A stretch of 38,514 bases of DNA from a virus, in the IMG/VR virus record IMGVR_UViG_3300040751_000330, positions 1 to 38,514 of that record; one strand, 5' to 3'. The notes beneath the pieces were generated by a model. That model was not told where the DNA came from. It worked only from the letters and a program-made list of their open reading frames with translations, and searched no databases. The position numbers were made by a program, and so were the translations under genes. Of the stretch, positions 1 through 9,914 are shown in pieces (the first letter of the stretch is position 1; the number at the start of each line of letters is the position of its first letter).

Positions 1-282
1 GAATCAGAGTTGCGCTTTTTTGTCGGACAACCTAGAACGGGAGGGTACGGTATTACTCTGACCGCCGCAGACACTATGGTCTACTACTCTAATTCTTACG
101 ATTTAGAAATTCGGTTACAGTCAGAAGATCGTGCGCACCGTATCGGGCAAACAAAATCAGTTACGTACATTGATCTTGTGTCACCCAATACGACGGACGA
201 GAAGATATTAGAAGCCCTTCGAAGCAAAATTAACATAGCCAGCACCGTTCTCAATGAAGATTTCGGTGACTGGCTGCGTTAA
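1..282 (+). CDS. SNF2-family DNA helicase, C-terminal end (5' partial)
   Basis: The frame is open from the first base, so the gene begins outside the window and only the last 93 codons are seen. They hold the end of the second RecA-like lobe of an SNF2/SF2 helicase: motif V (TGGYGITLTAAD) and motif VI (QSEDRAHRIGQ, bases 118-150) with its arginine finger. This RxHRIGQ form is typical of SNF2 proteins. Such phage proteins are ATP-dependent DNA translocases, usually encoded with replication genes; the exact role here is unknown. It is the only plus-strand gene and ends head-on against the late operon, its TAA overlapping the opposing stop codon. This suggests that the replication module lies to the left. 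Confidence 0.9.
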   Translation, partial: ESELRFFVGQPRTGGYGITLTAADTMVYYSNSYDLEIRLQSEDRAHRIGQTKSVTYIDLVSPNTTDEKILEALRSKINIASTVLNEDFGDWLR

Positions 283-3200
283 CCACCACTCCTGATTACA
301 TCGCTAGTTATATCAAACGGATACATCTGCGCAAATCTTGCCCTACTTTCTGCTGAAGATGCAGCAGGCTGTGGGGCGGGAGCCGCGGGCCGTGGGGCAG
401 GCTGCGGTCTAGCTTGTGCTTGAGGCGTGGGCTGTGGTCTAGGACGCTGTTCGAGCGTAACCGGGTCTCTAGCCAACGGCCGCCGCATAGGCTGATCGAA
501 GTCAGTTCCTCGTGGCTGCATCTGCGCGGTAGGCGCTCCTTCGTAATCAGAAAACTCTAAGTAATCTGTTAATGCACGACCGCCTACGCTTCTTAACACG
601 CCTTTTAATCGCCCGTATATCTGTTGCCCTTCTTTAAGACTTTTGGAACGTCGCAATAGATCCACTAAAATTTCACCATCCTCTTGTTGAATAGCTTCAG
701 TTAATACCTCCCAAGCTTTTCCATGGGGAAGTTTGTTAGCAAGGTTGTTTAGAACTTCACCACCCATTCCGGGGGTTTGAATATCGCCACCCCTAATACC
801 CATTTTTCTGGATAACGCCGAGCCGGCTTTGACACCAACAAACCTTGCCACAAGCCTTTCCACCATGGATGCACCTTGTATGGCAGAATCATCTAAAACG
901 CCCTGCTCTGCGCGATCTATTGTCTTTTGGAATTTCTCGGCCGCGTTAAAGAATGCGTTCCAGTTTTTAACTTCGTTGGCCGATACCACTCCACGGCTTT
1001 CCAGCACGTTCATTACGGATTGATTTCCCCTAGACACGGGACCCATCAGGTAGTTACGAAGCTTAACGAAATCGACCCCGGCTTCTGTATCTCCACCGGA
1101 ATGACGCCAAGCAGAATCGTAGATAGTTTGTTTCAATCCTTGTTGAACTTTATTTACAGGGGGGCCTACAAAGTCAGGGCTTGTTTGCGATGCCCTAGCT
1201 TTATAAGCTTTTTCCGTAAAACCGATAAGCCGGTTTAAATTTTTCAGAGCGTTAGGCGCGGGTCTTTGTCCGGGCACGCCCAGTAATCTATCTATTTCTA
1301 AAGAAGGAGACTCATCTTTGCCCAAGAAAGTCTTAAAAGAACCTATGGCGTCTAGCTTCTGTTCAATTGCTGCGCCTCTTTCCCTGAGACCCGAAAGCAT
1401 AACTTGCGCTTTGCCGGCGTCTTGGAGATCCTCGAAGAGCTTAGGGAACTGTGTTTGAAGCAACTCGCCTTGGTTGCGCATAAAGGTGTTTAATGCGTTG
1501 ACGTTAACTTCACCGGTAGTCGGATTAACAACGTTGCGATCACGAGCAAGGCGACGCAAAACTACTTCTTCCGCACCGCGAAGAGTGCCTTTGAGCGATT
1601 CTAACTCGGCTCTTTCGGCGTCCGGCACTTCTCTAATAACGAAATCTAGCGCGTCATCAAGCTCTTTAATCCGCAAAGATGTGGGAAGACCCGTTGTAGC
1701 GCGAAGCTTATCTCCGGCCAACTCCGGTATTAAACGATTGCCGCCTTTTGCGTTTTTGGCATACAACGTTCCTCCAAATCCTCGGGTAAATACATCGTTC
1801 AGAGATTTAGAAAAAGAATATGCCGCGTCCAAATTCTTTATGGCATCTAGCTGAGCCGGATCCATGGCCGCAATTTCTTCCGGGGTCATACGGCCCAAGC
1901 TGCGTGTTCCAAGATCTTCGCCCGCCGCATTAGCTAGTTTAGAATAGAACCCCGCATCCGAAGCTCTGTTGGAATCTGCGGAATTTTGTCGAGCAAGCTT
2001 AAGCACGTGAGAACGGAAACCGATCAGGTCTCCGGAAGTTACCTTAACCGCATCGGGTACTTGATCTGCCGCTTCCATGATTCGTTTTTGCGTAGTGTTT
2101 AGTGCCAAGCTTTTCTTAGCCAGTTTTAACGCCGCATTTTTCTGACGGGTCAGTGCGGGTCTGCTCTCTCTAGCCAAGCCTTCCACTTGTCCGTCATCGG
2201 ATCGAGCTTGCGTCTGCATTGAGCGCAACTCATCTTCCAATCTAATCAAATCATCCTGCGTCTGAATATTTCTTAAAGTTTTTACCGTGTCTCCGTCATT
2301 ACCCAGCGCGCTACCTACGGCAAGCTGCAACCTATTGCCTGTTTCATCGACTTGATCCAAGATAGGTAAGGCAGACGACTCAATCTCCGCAATCTCAGCT
2401 TGCAGCTTGGCTACTTGATCTATTTGAGCATCATTTACTTCCGGAGCAATGCGCTTAATAAACTGCCTAACCACCGGATCAAAGGTTAAAGACTTTTCTG
2501 GAAGACCACCGGTACGTGGGTTTAGTTCATCTAGATAAGCTTTAAGAATGTTACCCGCGTCTAATTCTATGGTCTTGTCTACCTCCCCATAAAGACGCCC
2601 TTCGATTTCACGCGCTTTAGATAACGCCGTGTTTACGGTATCAAAAATGGCGTTACCCGCCGCGGCGTATTCTTCGTCGGTAGTGGCCGCGACCCGTGAA
2701 GCGCGGTCTAAGGCTCGTACGGTGTATTGATTCAGAAGACCTTCTAGGGACTTGGTAAATTGATCGTTTTGCATTTTAGACGCAGTGGCTAGGACCGAAG
2801 GATCCATGCTCGACATTAAGTTATCTATAATTCCGCTAATTGCAGAAGATCCTTGCTTGGCACGCTTCAAAATAGCTGCCGCAGCTTTAGGGTCCCGTCG
2901 CATTACCACTTCTTGCAGCGCTCGCAAAAACTCATTATCTGTTTTTTCGGCTACCGTGTACATTTTGCCGGATGGAAAACTTTCTGCGGATGCTTCACGC
3001 GCTTGAGCAAAGATAATCTGGTCTTCTTCCGAAAGATCCGAAACTATGTCATCAATCAATTTATTAAAGTCTGTTTTAATGTCTTCCGGGGCATCCTCCA
3101 TCGCATCTACAAGGGATTTAGCTAACGTATTTAACGCACGCTCATCCCCATTTTTAGCGGAAGAAATTCCATTTTTTATTAACTGAGCGCCGCGGTTACC

Positions 3201-4049
3201 GATAATCGATACAGGATTAAAGATACCCAGAGCCAACTCCGCGCCTAATCTAGGGAGAATTTCTCCGGGAGCCACGGTTTCAGCTAACCCCGCACCGCCC
3301 GCTGCACTTAAACCGGCGGTTGTTTCGGCGGCCAAGGTAGTCAACGGCCGTCTTACGGCTCCTTCGGCAGCTTTACCAAAGAATCCTTCGGCTCTTCGCA
3401 GATTTCTTCCCATAACACGGTTTACGGCAGCCGACATACTCGGGTTATCGCCGGCCGCTGCCAAAAAAGCTTCGGCCCCAAAATTAGGCACGGCAGCTTC
3501 GGATGGAGCCAAGTTTATCCCTACTTTTCTAGCAAGCGTTTCATTTGCTTTGGAGGCTATTCCGCGTGCAACTAAAGGAGCACCCGCCGCGCCTATAAAA
3601 CCAAACGTTTCACCGGCTACTTGCGCCGGACGTCTTGACGGCGTTAATTGTCCGTCAATATCTAGCTCTTCTTTTATCTTTTCTTTCCCGAACTCACCCG
3701 CTATGGCACCGGCGGCACCGCCTATTAGTGCGCCACCTAATCCGCCAATGAATTTTGCCCAAGGGCCTCCGGGAAGTTTAAGACCAGCTTTGAACCCTTG
3801 CTTCATTCCAACCAATGACGCGGGGGCCGTGGTCGCCGCAGTAAGGCCGGCTTCTTCACCGAACGCGCGCAAACGACCAATGTCCCTAACGTTTTCAACG
3901 TTGTAGGAAATAATATCGGAATCGGTAAGGCCGGCTTTGCGCGCAGAATCGTAATCGTAATTTCTACGATTAGATACATGTTTAGCAATGTCTTCTTCGT
4001 TAAGACCCGCCTCTACCGCGCTTTTTATGTCAAACTGAATTTTTTCCAA
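279..4049 (-). CDS. Very large internal virion (ejection) protein, putative
   Basis: A 1256-residue protein, last in the late operon, with no enzyme domain that I recognise. The N terminus has two similar short units (FDIKSAVEAGLNEEDI and YDYDSARKAGLTDSDI) of a type seen near the start of phage ejection proteins. A glycine-zipper hydrophobic segment follows at about residues 98-120 (FIGGLGGALIGGAAGAIAG) and could insert into membrane. The middle is long, helical and charged. Residues around 1200-1235 are Pro/Gln/Ala-rich, and the last residues are ordinary again. Size, composition and position after three other large low-complexity proteins suggest a podovirus core or ejectosome component. 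No lytic transglycosylase motif was seen. The role is inferred. Confidence 0.6.
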   Translation of the reverse strand: MEKIQFDIKSAVEAGLNEEDIAKHVSNRRNYDYDSARKAGLTDSDIISYNVENVRDIGRLRAFGEEAGLTAATTAPASLVGMKQGFKAGLKLPGGPWAKFIGGLGGALIGGAAGAIAGEFGKEKIKEELDIDGQLTPSRRPAQVAGETFGFIGAAGAPLVARGIASKANETLARKVGINLAPSEAAVPNFGAEAFLAAAGDNPSMSAAVNRVMGRNLRRAEGFFGKAAEGAVRRPLTTLAAETTAGLSAAGGAGLAETVAPGEILPRLGAELALGIFNPVSIIGNRGAQLIKNGISSAKNGDERALNTLAKSLVDAMEDAPEDIKTDFNKLIDDIVSDLSEEDQIIFAQAREASAESFPSGKMYTVAEKTDNEFLRALQEVVMRRDPKAAAAILKRAKQGSSAISGIIDNLMSSMDPSVLATASKMQNDQFTKSLEGLLNQYTVRALDRASRVAATTDEEYAAAGNAIFDTVNTALSKAREIEGRLYGEVDKTIELDAGNILKAYLDELNPRTGGLPEKSLTFDPVVRQFIKRIAPEVNDAQIDQVAKLQAEIAEIESSALPILDQVDETGNRLQLAVGSALGNDGDTVKTLRNIQTQDDLIRLEDELRSMQTQARSDDGQVEGLARESRPALTRQKNAALKLAKKSLALNTTQKRIMEAADQVPDAVKVTSGDLIGFRSHVLKLARQNSADSNRASDAGFYSKLANAAGEDLGTRSLGRMTPEEIAAMDPAQLDAIKNLDAAYSFSKSLNDVFTRGFGGTLYAKNAKGGNRLIPELAGDKLRATTGLPTSLRIKELDDALDFVIREVPDAERAELESLKGTLRGAEEVVLRRLARDRNVVNPTTGEVNVNALNTFMRNQGELLQTQFPKLFEDLQDAGKAQVMLSGLRERGAAIEQKLDAIGSFKTFLGKDESPSLEIDRLLGVPGQRPAPNALKNLNRLIGFTEKAYKARASQTSPDFVGPPVNKVQQGLKQTIYDSAWRHSGGDTEAGVDFVKLRNYLMGPVSRGNQSVMNVLESRGVVSANEVKNWNAFFNAAEKFQKTIDRAEQGVLDDSAIQGASMVERLVARFVGVKAGSALSRKMGIRGGDIQTPGMGGEVLNNLANKLPHGKAWEVLTEAIQQEDGEILVDLLRRSKSLKEGQQIYGRLKGVLRSVGGRALTDYLEFSDYEGAPTAQMQPRGTDFDQPMRRPLARDPVTLEQRPRPQPTPQAQARPQPAPRPAAPAPQPAASSAESRARFAQMYPFDITSDVIRSGG

Positions 4050-4061
4050 TTTACGCTGCTC

Positions 4062-6860
4062 CTAACGGTCAAGTTTTTGTTTAACCGCAGAGAGAACTTC
4101 AGGACTCCCCGCAAAAACCCCTTCTAGAGGAACGGGTTCATCGCTAATAAACTTGTCACCAAACGCGCCTATTAAATTTGCACCACGACCTTCAAACATC
4201 GCCGGGTCCGGCTTATTTGGATTGAGGGACGTTTCAAAGTTCATTATCGCTCTGTCATAATTTTCAATCAGCGGAGATAAACGTCGAACGTCTTGACGTG
4301 CCGTAGTTACTTGAGCCGTAGTGAATTTTTCAGGGGTCTCAAGTATGCTAGTTGCCAAGTCCTCTACTTCTAACAATTGGTTTCGCATGTTAGTAAGCTT
4401 TTCAAGCGTAGCTTCTTCGGTAGAAAACCCGGGCTTTCCCAGTTCTTCCGCAAGCGCATCAACTTCCGACTTTAACACTTTACTGCCAACAGACTCACGA
4501 ACAAAACGCTGTGTGACGTTAGCTAAAGAATTTAACTGTGTTTGAGCGTCCGATATTTCAGAAAAAGGAGCTTCGCGATCCATTAATCCTAATTCACGAG
4601 CATACGATCCAACGGTTCTAATCGGACTAAGCACTGTACTAAAACCCACTCCCGGAGTTAGGTTTGGGTTTTCTGGAATAATTCTTCCCGGAAGTTCAAT
4701 ATCTTGCTCGGTCATAGGCGCGCTAGGATTAAGCATTTCGTTTACACGATTCCATTCACTTCCGGAAGTTGCGGCACCACCCAATTGAAATTTACGAACT
4801 TCCCCGCCATTAGCGAACGGAGTAGATAAATTTCGATCTTGACGATCTTTTAGTGCCATGCTTAATTGGCGCGGCATAACAGGTTGCACTTGTTCAAATT
4901 GCCCGGTTTGTGAATTAAATTGTGTTTTAGGCTCCGCGTAATAAGTAAGAGCAGTGTTAAACATAGCTAACGCATCCGGATTTTCTCTATCCAAACTACC
5001 CGTCGAGTAAGCTTGCAACAGTTCCATGTCAGAAACCATGTTTTTAGTTATGCCTTCAATGCTATTACCAAAGTCGTATCGTTTTTCTTCCATTGCAGCC
5101 AAAGCCGCAATTTGCGCTTGGTTTTTGATCTGCGCCATTTTCATAGCCGTATTGGTGTCGAATTTTAGCCGCTCAAAGTTAAGTTGATCTCTTGCAAGAT
5201 CCGCGTTAACTCCATTCCATTCGTCCCCTAAATACTGACCCGTTGTTTGGAATTTTTGCATAAAGTCTTGAGCCTGAGCGCCCCTTTCGGCAACACTAGG
5301 GGTCTTCCACCAAAGCATTCCAGTTCCGCCCAAAGAACGATCTATGCGTTCTTGTTCTAGTTCCATTTGTCGGTTAAATCTAAACGACTCATTAAAGTCT
5401 AAGTTATAGTCCCGCTCTAAAGTATTTTCATGGTTTTGTCGTAGTTCGTCGGATCTACGCGCGGTGTCCAGCTCAAAAATAGTCTTTCTGCCAGAAATTT
5501 CTCTTTCCAACAAATCCGCGTTCTGCGTACCCATAAGCTCTTGCAATGCCATTCGACCTTCTCGATCTAGCTTACCGGCAAGCAATGTAATGTCTCCGCT
5601 GGCGTCTATTTGTGCCAGCGCTTGTTCGCCTACAATGCCTTGTAATGCCAAACGCCCTTCAGTGGTCTTAAGTATTTGAGCCAATGCTTGACTGCCACGC
5701 GTGTCTAGCATGGCTTTTTCGGCGTTTATCCTCGCATTATTTATACGTTCGTTAAAATCTCTATCGCTTTCGTTTTCTTGCTTTTGAAAAACCCGTGTTT
5801 TATCCGCTTCGCCCGATCGGAAGGTAAACTCCGAGGCTTGAAGTGACTCCGCACCCGCCTGTCGTTGGCCAACGAGGCCGCTTTCAATTTGTCCTCCTAA
5901 CAGACCCGTGCGTTCGCGGCCTACTTGCTCCCGAAGGGAAGCTTGTTCTGCTTCCGCACTCTGAAGAGCCGCGACGCGTGCTCCGCGCTGCGCGTCTGTT
6001 ACTTCAGCGCCTGCTCGCTGTGCCGATTCTGCTACGGGCATAGCCGCGCGAGCTATCTGAGCGCCAAGAGGCGCTCCGGTCATAGACTGACCAGTGCTTG
6101 GGTCTACGCCACCAGCAAGATTTAATCCTGCCTTGGCGATGTCAAAAAAAAGGCTTGACTGAGCCTGCTTGCGACGGTTTTCGGTGTCACCTAGAAGCTC
6201 TTCGTACAAAGGCGCGCGGGCCTCGTAAGACTTGCGCACGGCATCCGGGTCAAAGTCGGTCATAGCCTGAAAGCCCGAAGCTTGAGCTAAGAGGCTATTC
6301 GGGTCTCCACCACGGAACATTTTTACAACAGGGCCTCCCATGTTGTACTGCTGAACCGGCATAGGTTCTGCCGCAGGAGCGCCCATCATCAATTCGCCAA
6401 CGCCTTGGCCCATAGGAGTGGCCATGCCCTGCTCGTCTTCCATTTCCACGCCACCGGTTAAACTTTGCATAAGCTCGCCAATGCCTGTGTCCATAGCGCC
6501 TTGCTCCGTCATCATCATAGTGGGCTGAACCAAAGCCAATACAGATTCAGGCGTGGCTCGAGCATCTTCTATACCCACAATGCCGGCTAGTTCGTCATAA
6601 CGAGAATCAATAGGCTGAGCGTTTCCGCGGATGGCATTGATTACCTCTTCCGCAGACTCGGCGCTATCTAACCCGGTCATCATCTCATCCACATAAGCGC
6701 GGCCATACCCCTCCATTTCACCCGCAGCAGATTGCTCCGCCTGCTGGACTTGAGCTTGCATCTCAGGAGGAATTACCGCCATGGCGGGCATATCCGTAGC
6801 CATTGGGGCTGCGGGTCCGCCAGCTTGACGGAAGAGTGGGCGCTTATAGATGTTCATCAT
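4062..6860 (-). CDS. Large internal virion protein, putative (932 aa)
   Basis: A 932-residue protein with no recognised catalytic domain. The first 170 residues are rich in Met, Ala, Gln and acidic residues. Two short double-glycine motifs follow, MGGPVVKMFRGG at residues 174-185 and another, NGGEVRKFQLGG, in the last third. Residues of roughly 280-600 are strongly helical and charged (Glu/Arg/Gln), like a coiled coil. It starts one base after the previous gene's stop (TAATATGATG) with no clear ribosome site, so translation is probably coupled; the second ATG, three bases on, is an equally possible start. Its place between other large virion proteins suggests an internal core protein. Confidence 0.6.
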   Translation of the reverse strand: MMNIYKRPLFRQAGGPAAPMATDMPAMAVIPPEMQAQVQQAEQSAAGEMEGYGRAYVDEMMTGLDSAESAEEVINAIRGNAQPIDSRYDELAGIVGIEDARATPESVLALVQPTMMMTEQGAMDTGIGELMQSLTGGVEMEDEQGMATPMGQGVGELMMGAPAAEPMPVQQYNMGGPVVKMFRGGDPNSLLAQASGFQAMTDFDPDAVRKSYEARAPLYEELLGDTENRRKQAQSSLFFDIAKAGLNLAGGVDPSTGQSMTGAPLGAQIARAAMPVAESAQRAGAEVTDAQRGARVAALQSAEAEQASLREQVGRERTGLLGGQIESGLVGQRQAGAESLQASEFTFRSGEADKTRVFQKQENESDRDFNERINNARINAEKAMLDTRGSQALAQILKTTEGRLALQGIVGEQALAQIDASGDITLLAGKLDREGRMALQELMGTQNADLLEREISGRKTIFELDTARRSDELRQNHENTLERDYNLDFNESFRFNRQMELEQERIDRSLGGTGMLWWKTPSVAERGAQAQDFMQKFQTTGQYLGDEWNGVNADLARDQLNFERLKFDTNTAMKMAQIKNQAQIAALAAMEEKRYDFGNSIEGITKNMVSDMELLQAYSTGSLDRENPDALAMFNTALTYYAEPKTQFNSQTGQFEQVQPVMPRQLSMALKDRQDRNLSTPFANGGEVRKFQLGGAATSGSEWNRVNEMLNPSAPMTEQDIELPGRIIPENPNLTPGVGFSTVLSPIRTVGSYARELGLMDREAPFSEISDAQTQLNSLANVTQRFVRESVGSKVLKSEVDALAEELGKPGFSTEEATLEKLTNMRNQLLEVEDLATSILETPEKFTTAQVTTARQDVRRLSPLIENYDRAIMNFETSLNPNKPDPAMFEGRGANLIGAFGDKFISDEPVPLEGVFAGSPEVLSAVKQKLDR

Positions 6861-6861
6861 A

Positions 6862-8016
6862 TTAGAATCCTAACCCTGCTGTTTTGGCTCCGGTCAATGC
6901 GCCGAGGCCCGCGATGCCATAACCCAGAACCTGCTGTGCAGTAGAGGGCTGTTGTACCGCTTGGCTTGTAACCGTGGCCTGCGAGCTTGGCGTGCCACGA
7001 TAGATGTCGGACAAGAATCCGTACTGTTGATACGGTGCTGCCATTTGTTCAATGTTGGACTGACGTACGGCATCCAGTTCGGATTGCTGCTGCTGACGCT
7101 CCATAGCACCAAGGCCACCCAAAGTAGCGATGTCGTTCTGAGTCAAAGTCTGACCTAGCTGACCAAGACCGGCTTGCTGCAAACCTAACGACCCGGCTTG
7201 TCCTGCTATGCCCGCGGCCTGTGTGCCAAGCGAACCTAAGCCCTGTCCGATATTCATCAACTGACTTACATCTTGCTGACCAAGTTGACCATACTGAAGA
7301 CCTAACGCACCCATACCCGTTCCGGCAGCTTGCCTACGGGCTTGCGATGCTTCGAAAGCTTGTTGTGCGGCGCTACGCGCAGACTCAAATCCTGCCGCAC
7401 GCATACGCGCACCGACGTCGCCTTGCTCTTTCAAGATGTTGCTTGCCAATTCTGACTGCATGATACCTTGTCTAGCTCCACCAAAAGCACCTTGGCTTAC
7501 CGCTTGCGCGGCTTGTTGGTTTTGAGCTAACTGACCTTGCTTGGCAATGTCTTCCTGAGTTTTCTTTATAACCTGTTCTTCATAGGGGTTATAAAACTGA
7601 GACGCGTTTATCATTGGATCATACGTACCGGTAGAACCTAGAAGAGCCTCTCCCGCAGCGCGTTGATATTCATACGGTACATCGCGTGTTTGTTGCGCAA
7701 GGTCACCCGCTTCAGCATAAAACTGTTGAGCTTGTTGAACCGTGGGCAGTGCAAAGTTTTCCAGTGCCCCTTGTCCGGCAAGCACCTGCTCCACGCCGCC
7801 TTGAAGGTACGGCTGGAAAGCGCCAACGCCTTGCTGGCCTAACGCCATAGCAGATTTTTCTAGTCCGCTTAGTCCCGCTACTTGGTATGCAGGAGGAAGA
7901 GCCTCTGTGCCGGCTTGGACACGCTGACGAACTAAATCTTGAACATCGGCAAGAAGACCAAGACGATACGCTTCAATCTGTGGGTTTTCTTGAACTATCT
8001 GGGTTGTTACCGCCAT
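6862..8016 (-). CDS. Gln/Ala/Gly-rich virion protein, putative
   Basis: A 384-residue protein rich in Gln, Ala and Gly and mostly predicted helical, with a glycine-rich C terminus (YGIAGLGALTGAKTAGLGF) that could be membrane-active. The segment QGAFGGARQGIMQSEL near residue 180 and the later PYQQYGFLSDIYRGTP resemble blocks I recall from uncharacterised marine podovirus proteins beside internal core genes; this was not checked by search. It shares one base with the upstream 607-residue gene and ends one base before the start of the 932-residue gene. That spacing fits co-translated virion components. No enzymatic motif is visible, and the role is inferred from context. Confidence 0.6.
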   Translation of the reverse strand: MAVTTQIVQENPQIEAYRLGLLADVQDLVRQRVQAGTEALPPAYQVAGLSGLEKSAMALGQQGVGAFQPYLQGGVEQVLAGQGALENFALPTVQQAQQFYAEAGDLAQQTRDVPYEYQRAAGEALLGSTGTYDPMINASQFYNPYEEQVIKKTQEDIAKQGQLAQNQQAAQAVSQGAFGGARQGIMQSELASNILKEQGDVGARMRAAGFESARSAAQQAFEASQARRQAAGTGMGALGLQYGQLGQQDVSQLMNIGQGLGSLGTQAAGIAGQAGSLGLQQAGLGQLGQTLTQNDIATLGGLGAMERQQQQSELDAVRQSNIEQMAAPYQQYGFLSDIYRGTPSSQATVTSQAVQQPSTAQQVLGYGIAGLGALTGAKTAGLGF

Positions 8017-9839
8017 TACGCGACTCCCTCGAATTGTCTCATTACCTGATACATCTTACGTATGCCTTTGTCGCGATCTCCGCCACCCGCGCCGCGCACG
8101 GCTTTGGCAGTAAATACAAACTCGCCGTCAGAAAGCATTGCAGGGATATCATCGGAAGTTCCCGTACCCGGGCCATTTATAGCTCCGTTACGACGGGGGA
8201 AATTTTGGCTGTCCATTATGCCGCCTTTTGCTGCGCCAACTACAGGAGCAGAAACTCGTCTCGGTTGATAGGCCGCGATGGCTGCCTGAGTTTCAGGAGA
8301 CCGTGCTAGGCGGGTATACGGAACAACAGGAGTTGACGCCACTTGAGTTGTTTCACGTGGAGCATAATTCAATGGTCCGGTGCGGTATAACTCAGGGTTT
8401 TGTTCCAGAAGATCTTGTCCGGTTACGCCACCAAAAGGCATTTCTACGGTTGACTCGGGAGCTTTGAAACCACCGGTAGCGCCTAACAACGCCGTGCCGG
8501 CCAAAGCTAGCGGGCCGTATTGTTTTGCTATTGCCCCTATTCCCGTACCAAAAACAGTTTCATTCATTGCTGCGGCTTTTGCGGCCATTTGTTCACCCAG
8601 CTCCGTGCCCGCGGCGTCCATAAAAGCTTGGTCTGACGCAAAAAAGTCTCTTGCCGTGTATTTCTTGGGTAAGAAAGCATCGCGCATGTCCTGTGCAAAA
8701 TTACCGCCTTCAGAAGTAAACGCATTTTTTACGTTTGTCATGAAGCCGGGTCGTACGTCAGGATTAACTAATCCGCTTGAAGCTTTAGCTGCGTTGGCCG
8801 CGGCCTGTCGCTGTGCCAGATCCGCAACAATTTGATTGGGCGTAGCTGCCGCAGCCGGAGCGCCTGCCCCACCTGCCATAACAGACTGTTGCTGTGCGCC
8901 AAGGCTAGCCATCTGTGTTGGAATTGCTGGAGCAGGTGCCGCAGCCGTGACAGTAGTGCTTGGTATTCCAACCGGAGGCTGACGCATACCCGCAGTAAGC
9001 GCTTCTTGAGCCGTGAGCGGAGCACCGGAAGAAGGCAGTGTCGTGCCCGCAGCTTTAGCTAGAATATTCTCGCTCTGTGTCTCGGCTAATTCTGCGACCA
9101 TCATGTCGTTACTTTTAGCTACTTCAGCTATAGTATTCTGAGCGGCACCTTGCGCGCCGGGTAGCGCACCAGTAACGCCTTCTTTAAAGCCTGATCCAAA
9201 ACCTGTTCCAGCTTTAGCGCCTTGAATTCCGCCCTGCACGCCGCTAAACAATCCGCCAATTGCGCCACCTAAAGCCGCGCTCTTGAGTGCGTCTTTAAGG
9301 TTTCCGCCTTGGACTAAGGCACCGATACCACTACCTAGCGCGCCGGCAGCAATAGTGCCAAGACCCGGAGCCAACACGTTTAAACCAACCGACAGGATAA
9401 TAGGCGCGGCTTTCTTGATTACCTTAACGACGCCCTTAACGGCTTTCTTGATAGATCGGCCAAGCTTCTTAAGAAAGAACTCGGGCTGACCGGTGACAGG
9501 GTTAATAGAGTTTAGCTCACTACCCACAACGTAACGGTCAGGGTCAATGCCCATAGAACGCATCTGTCGAAACAAAGAATCTTTAAGTTTGGGGTTTTCT
9601 TCGAACACGGCCATAGGAATAACCGTTTCGCCTTCGGCGGCGTGAACTACGTACGTATCTTCGTAACGGCCAAACTTAGCTAAATCATCGGCTATTTTCT
9701 TAACGGAAGCGACGCCGCCATTAGGCAACACATCGTCTTCTTCGGCCCAATCCCCAACATCTGCGGTCAGAAAAGACGCAAGGCCGCCATCCGGAACCTC
9801 AAAGGGGTCGGGGCGTGAATATACGGACGTTTCGGACAT
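8016..9839 (-). CDS. Virion protein with cationic amphipathic and glycine-zipper segment
   Basis: A 607-residue protein. After an acidic start come a double-glycine motif (NGGVASVKK, residues 40-48) and a conserved-looking block to about residue 120. Residues 124-145 are strongly cationic and amphipathic (KKAVKGVVKVIKK). They lead into a hydrophobic Gly/Ala stretch at about 146-200 with glycine-zipper spacing. The C-terminal quarter has GPGTGTSDDIPAMLSDGEF followed by VFTAKAVRGAG, a block I recall as recurrent in marine phage virion proteins. The ATG is preceded by AAGGAG at good spacing. The membrane-active middle suggests a protein released into the host envelope at infection. The function is inferred. 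Confidence 0.6.
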   Translation of the reverse strand: MSETSVYSRPDPFEVPDGGLASFLTADVGDWAEEDDVLPNGGVASVKKIADDLAKFGRYEDTYVVHAAEGETVIPMAVFEENPKLKDSLFRQMRSMGIDPDRYVVGSELNSINPVTGQPEFFLKKLGRSIKKAVKGVVKVIKKAAPIILSVGLNVLAPGLGTIAAGALGSGIGALVQGGNLKDALKSAALGGAIGGLFSGVQGGIQGAKAGTGFGSGFKEGVTGALPGAQGAAQNTIAEVAKSNDMMVAELAETQSENILAKAAGTTLPSSGAPLTAQEALTAGMRQPPVGIPSTTVTAAAPAPAIPTQMASLGAQQQSVMAGGAGAPAAAATPNQIVADLAQRQAAANAAKASSGLVNPDVRPGFMTNVKNAFTSEGGNFAQDMRDAFLPKKYTARDFFASDQAFMDAAGTELGEQMAAKAAAMNETVFGTGIGAIAKQYGPLALAGTALLGATGGFKAPESTVEMPFGGVTGQDLLEQNPELYRTGPLNYAPRETTQVASTPVVPYTRLARSPETQAAIAAYQPRRVSAPVVGAAKGGIMDSQNFPRRNGAINGPGTGTSDDIPAMLSDGEFVFTAKAVRGAGGGDRDKGIRKMYQVMRQFEGVA

Positions 9840-9856
9840 TGAGTCGCTCCTTGATT

Positions 9857-9877
9857 AATCTGGGCCTCTGCCCGATT
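9857..9877. other. Hairpin in the 5' leader of the 607-residue virion protein gene
   Basis: Read on the minus strand, AATCGGGC-AGAG-GCCCAGATT folds into an eight-base-pair stem with one bulged A and a four-base loop, just upstream of the AAGGAG ribosome site. There is no T-run on the minus strand. On the plus strand TTTT follows the stem, so it could weakly stop antisense transcription. It may instead be an mRNA processing or stability element in this 75-base gap. Confidence 0.35.
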
Positions 9878-9914
9878 TTATCAGTACTTAAAGCACTATT
9901 CTACAGCATCTTAT

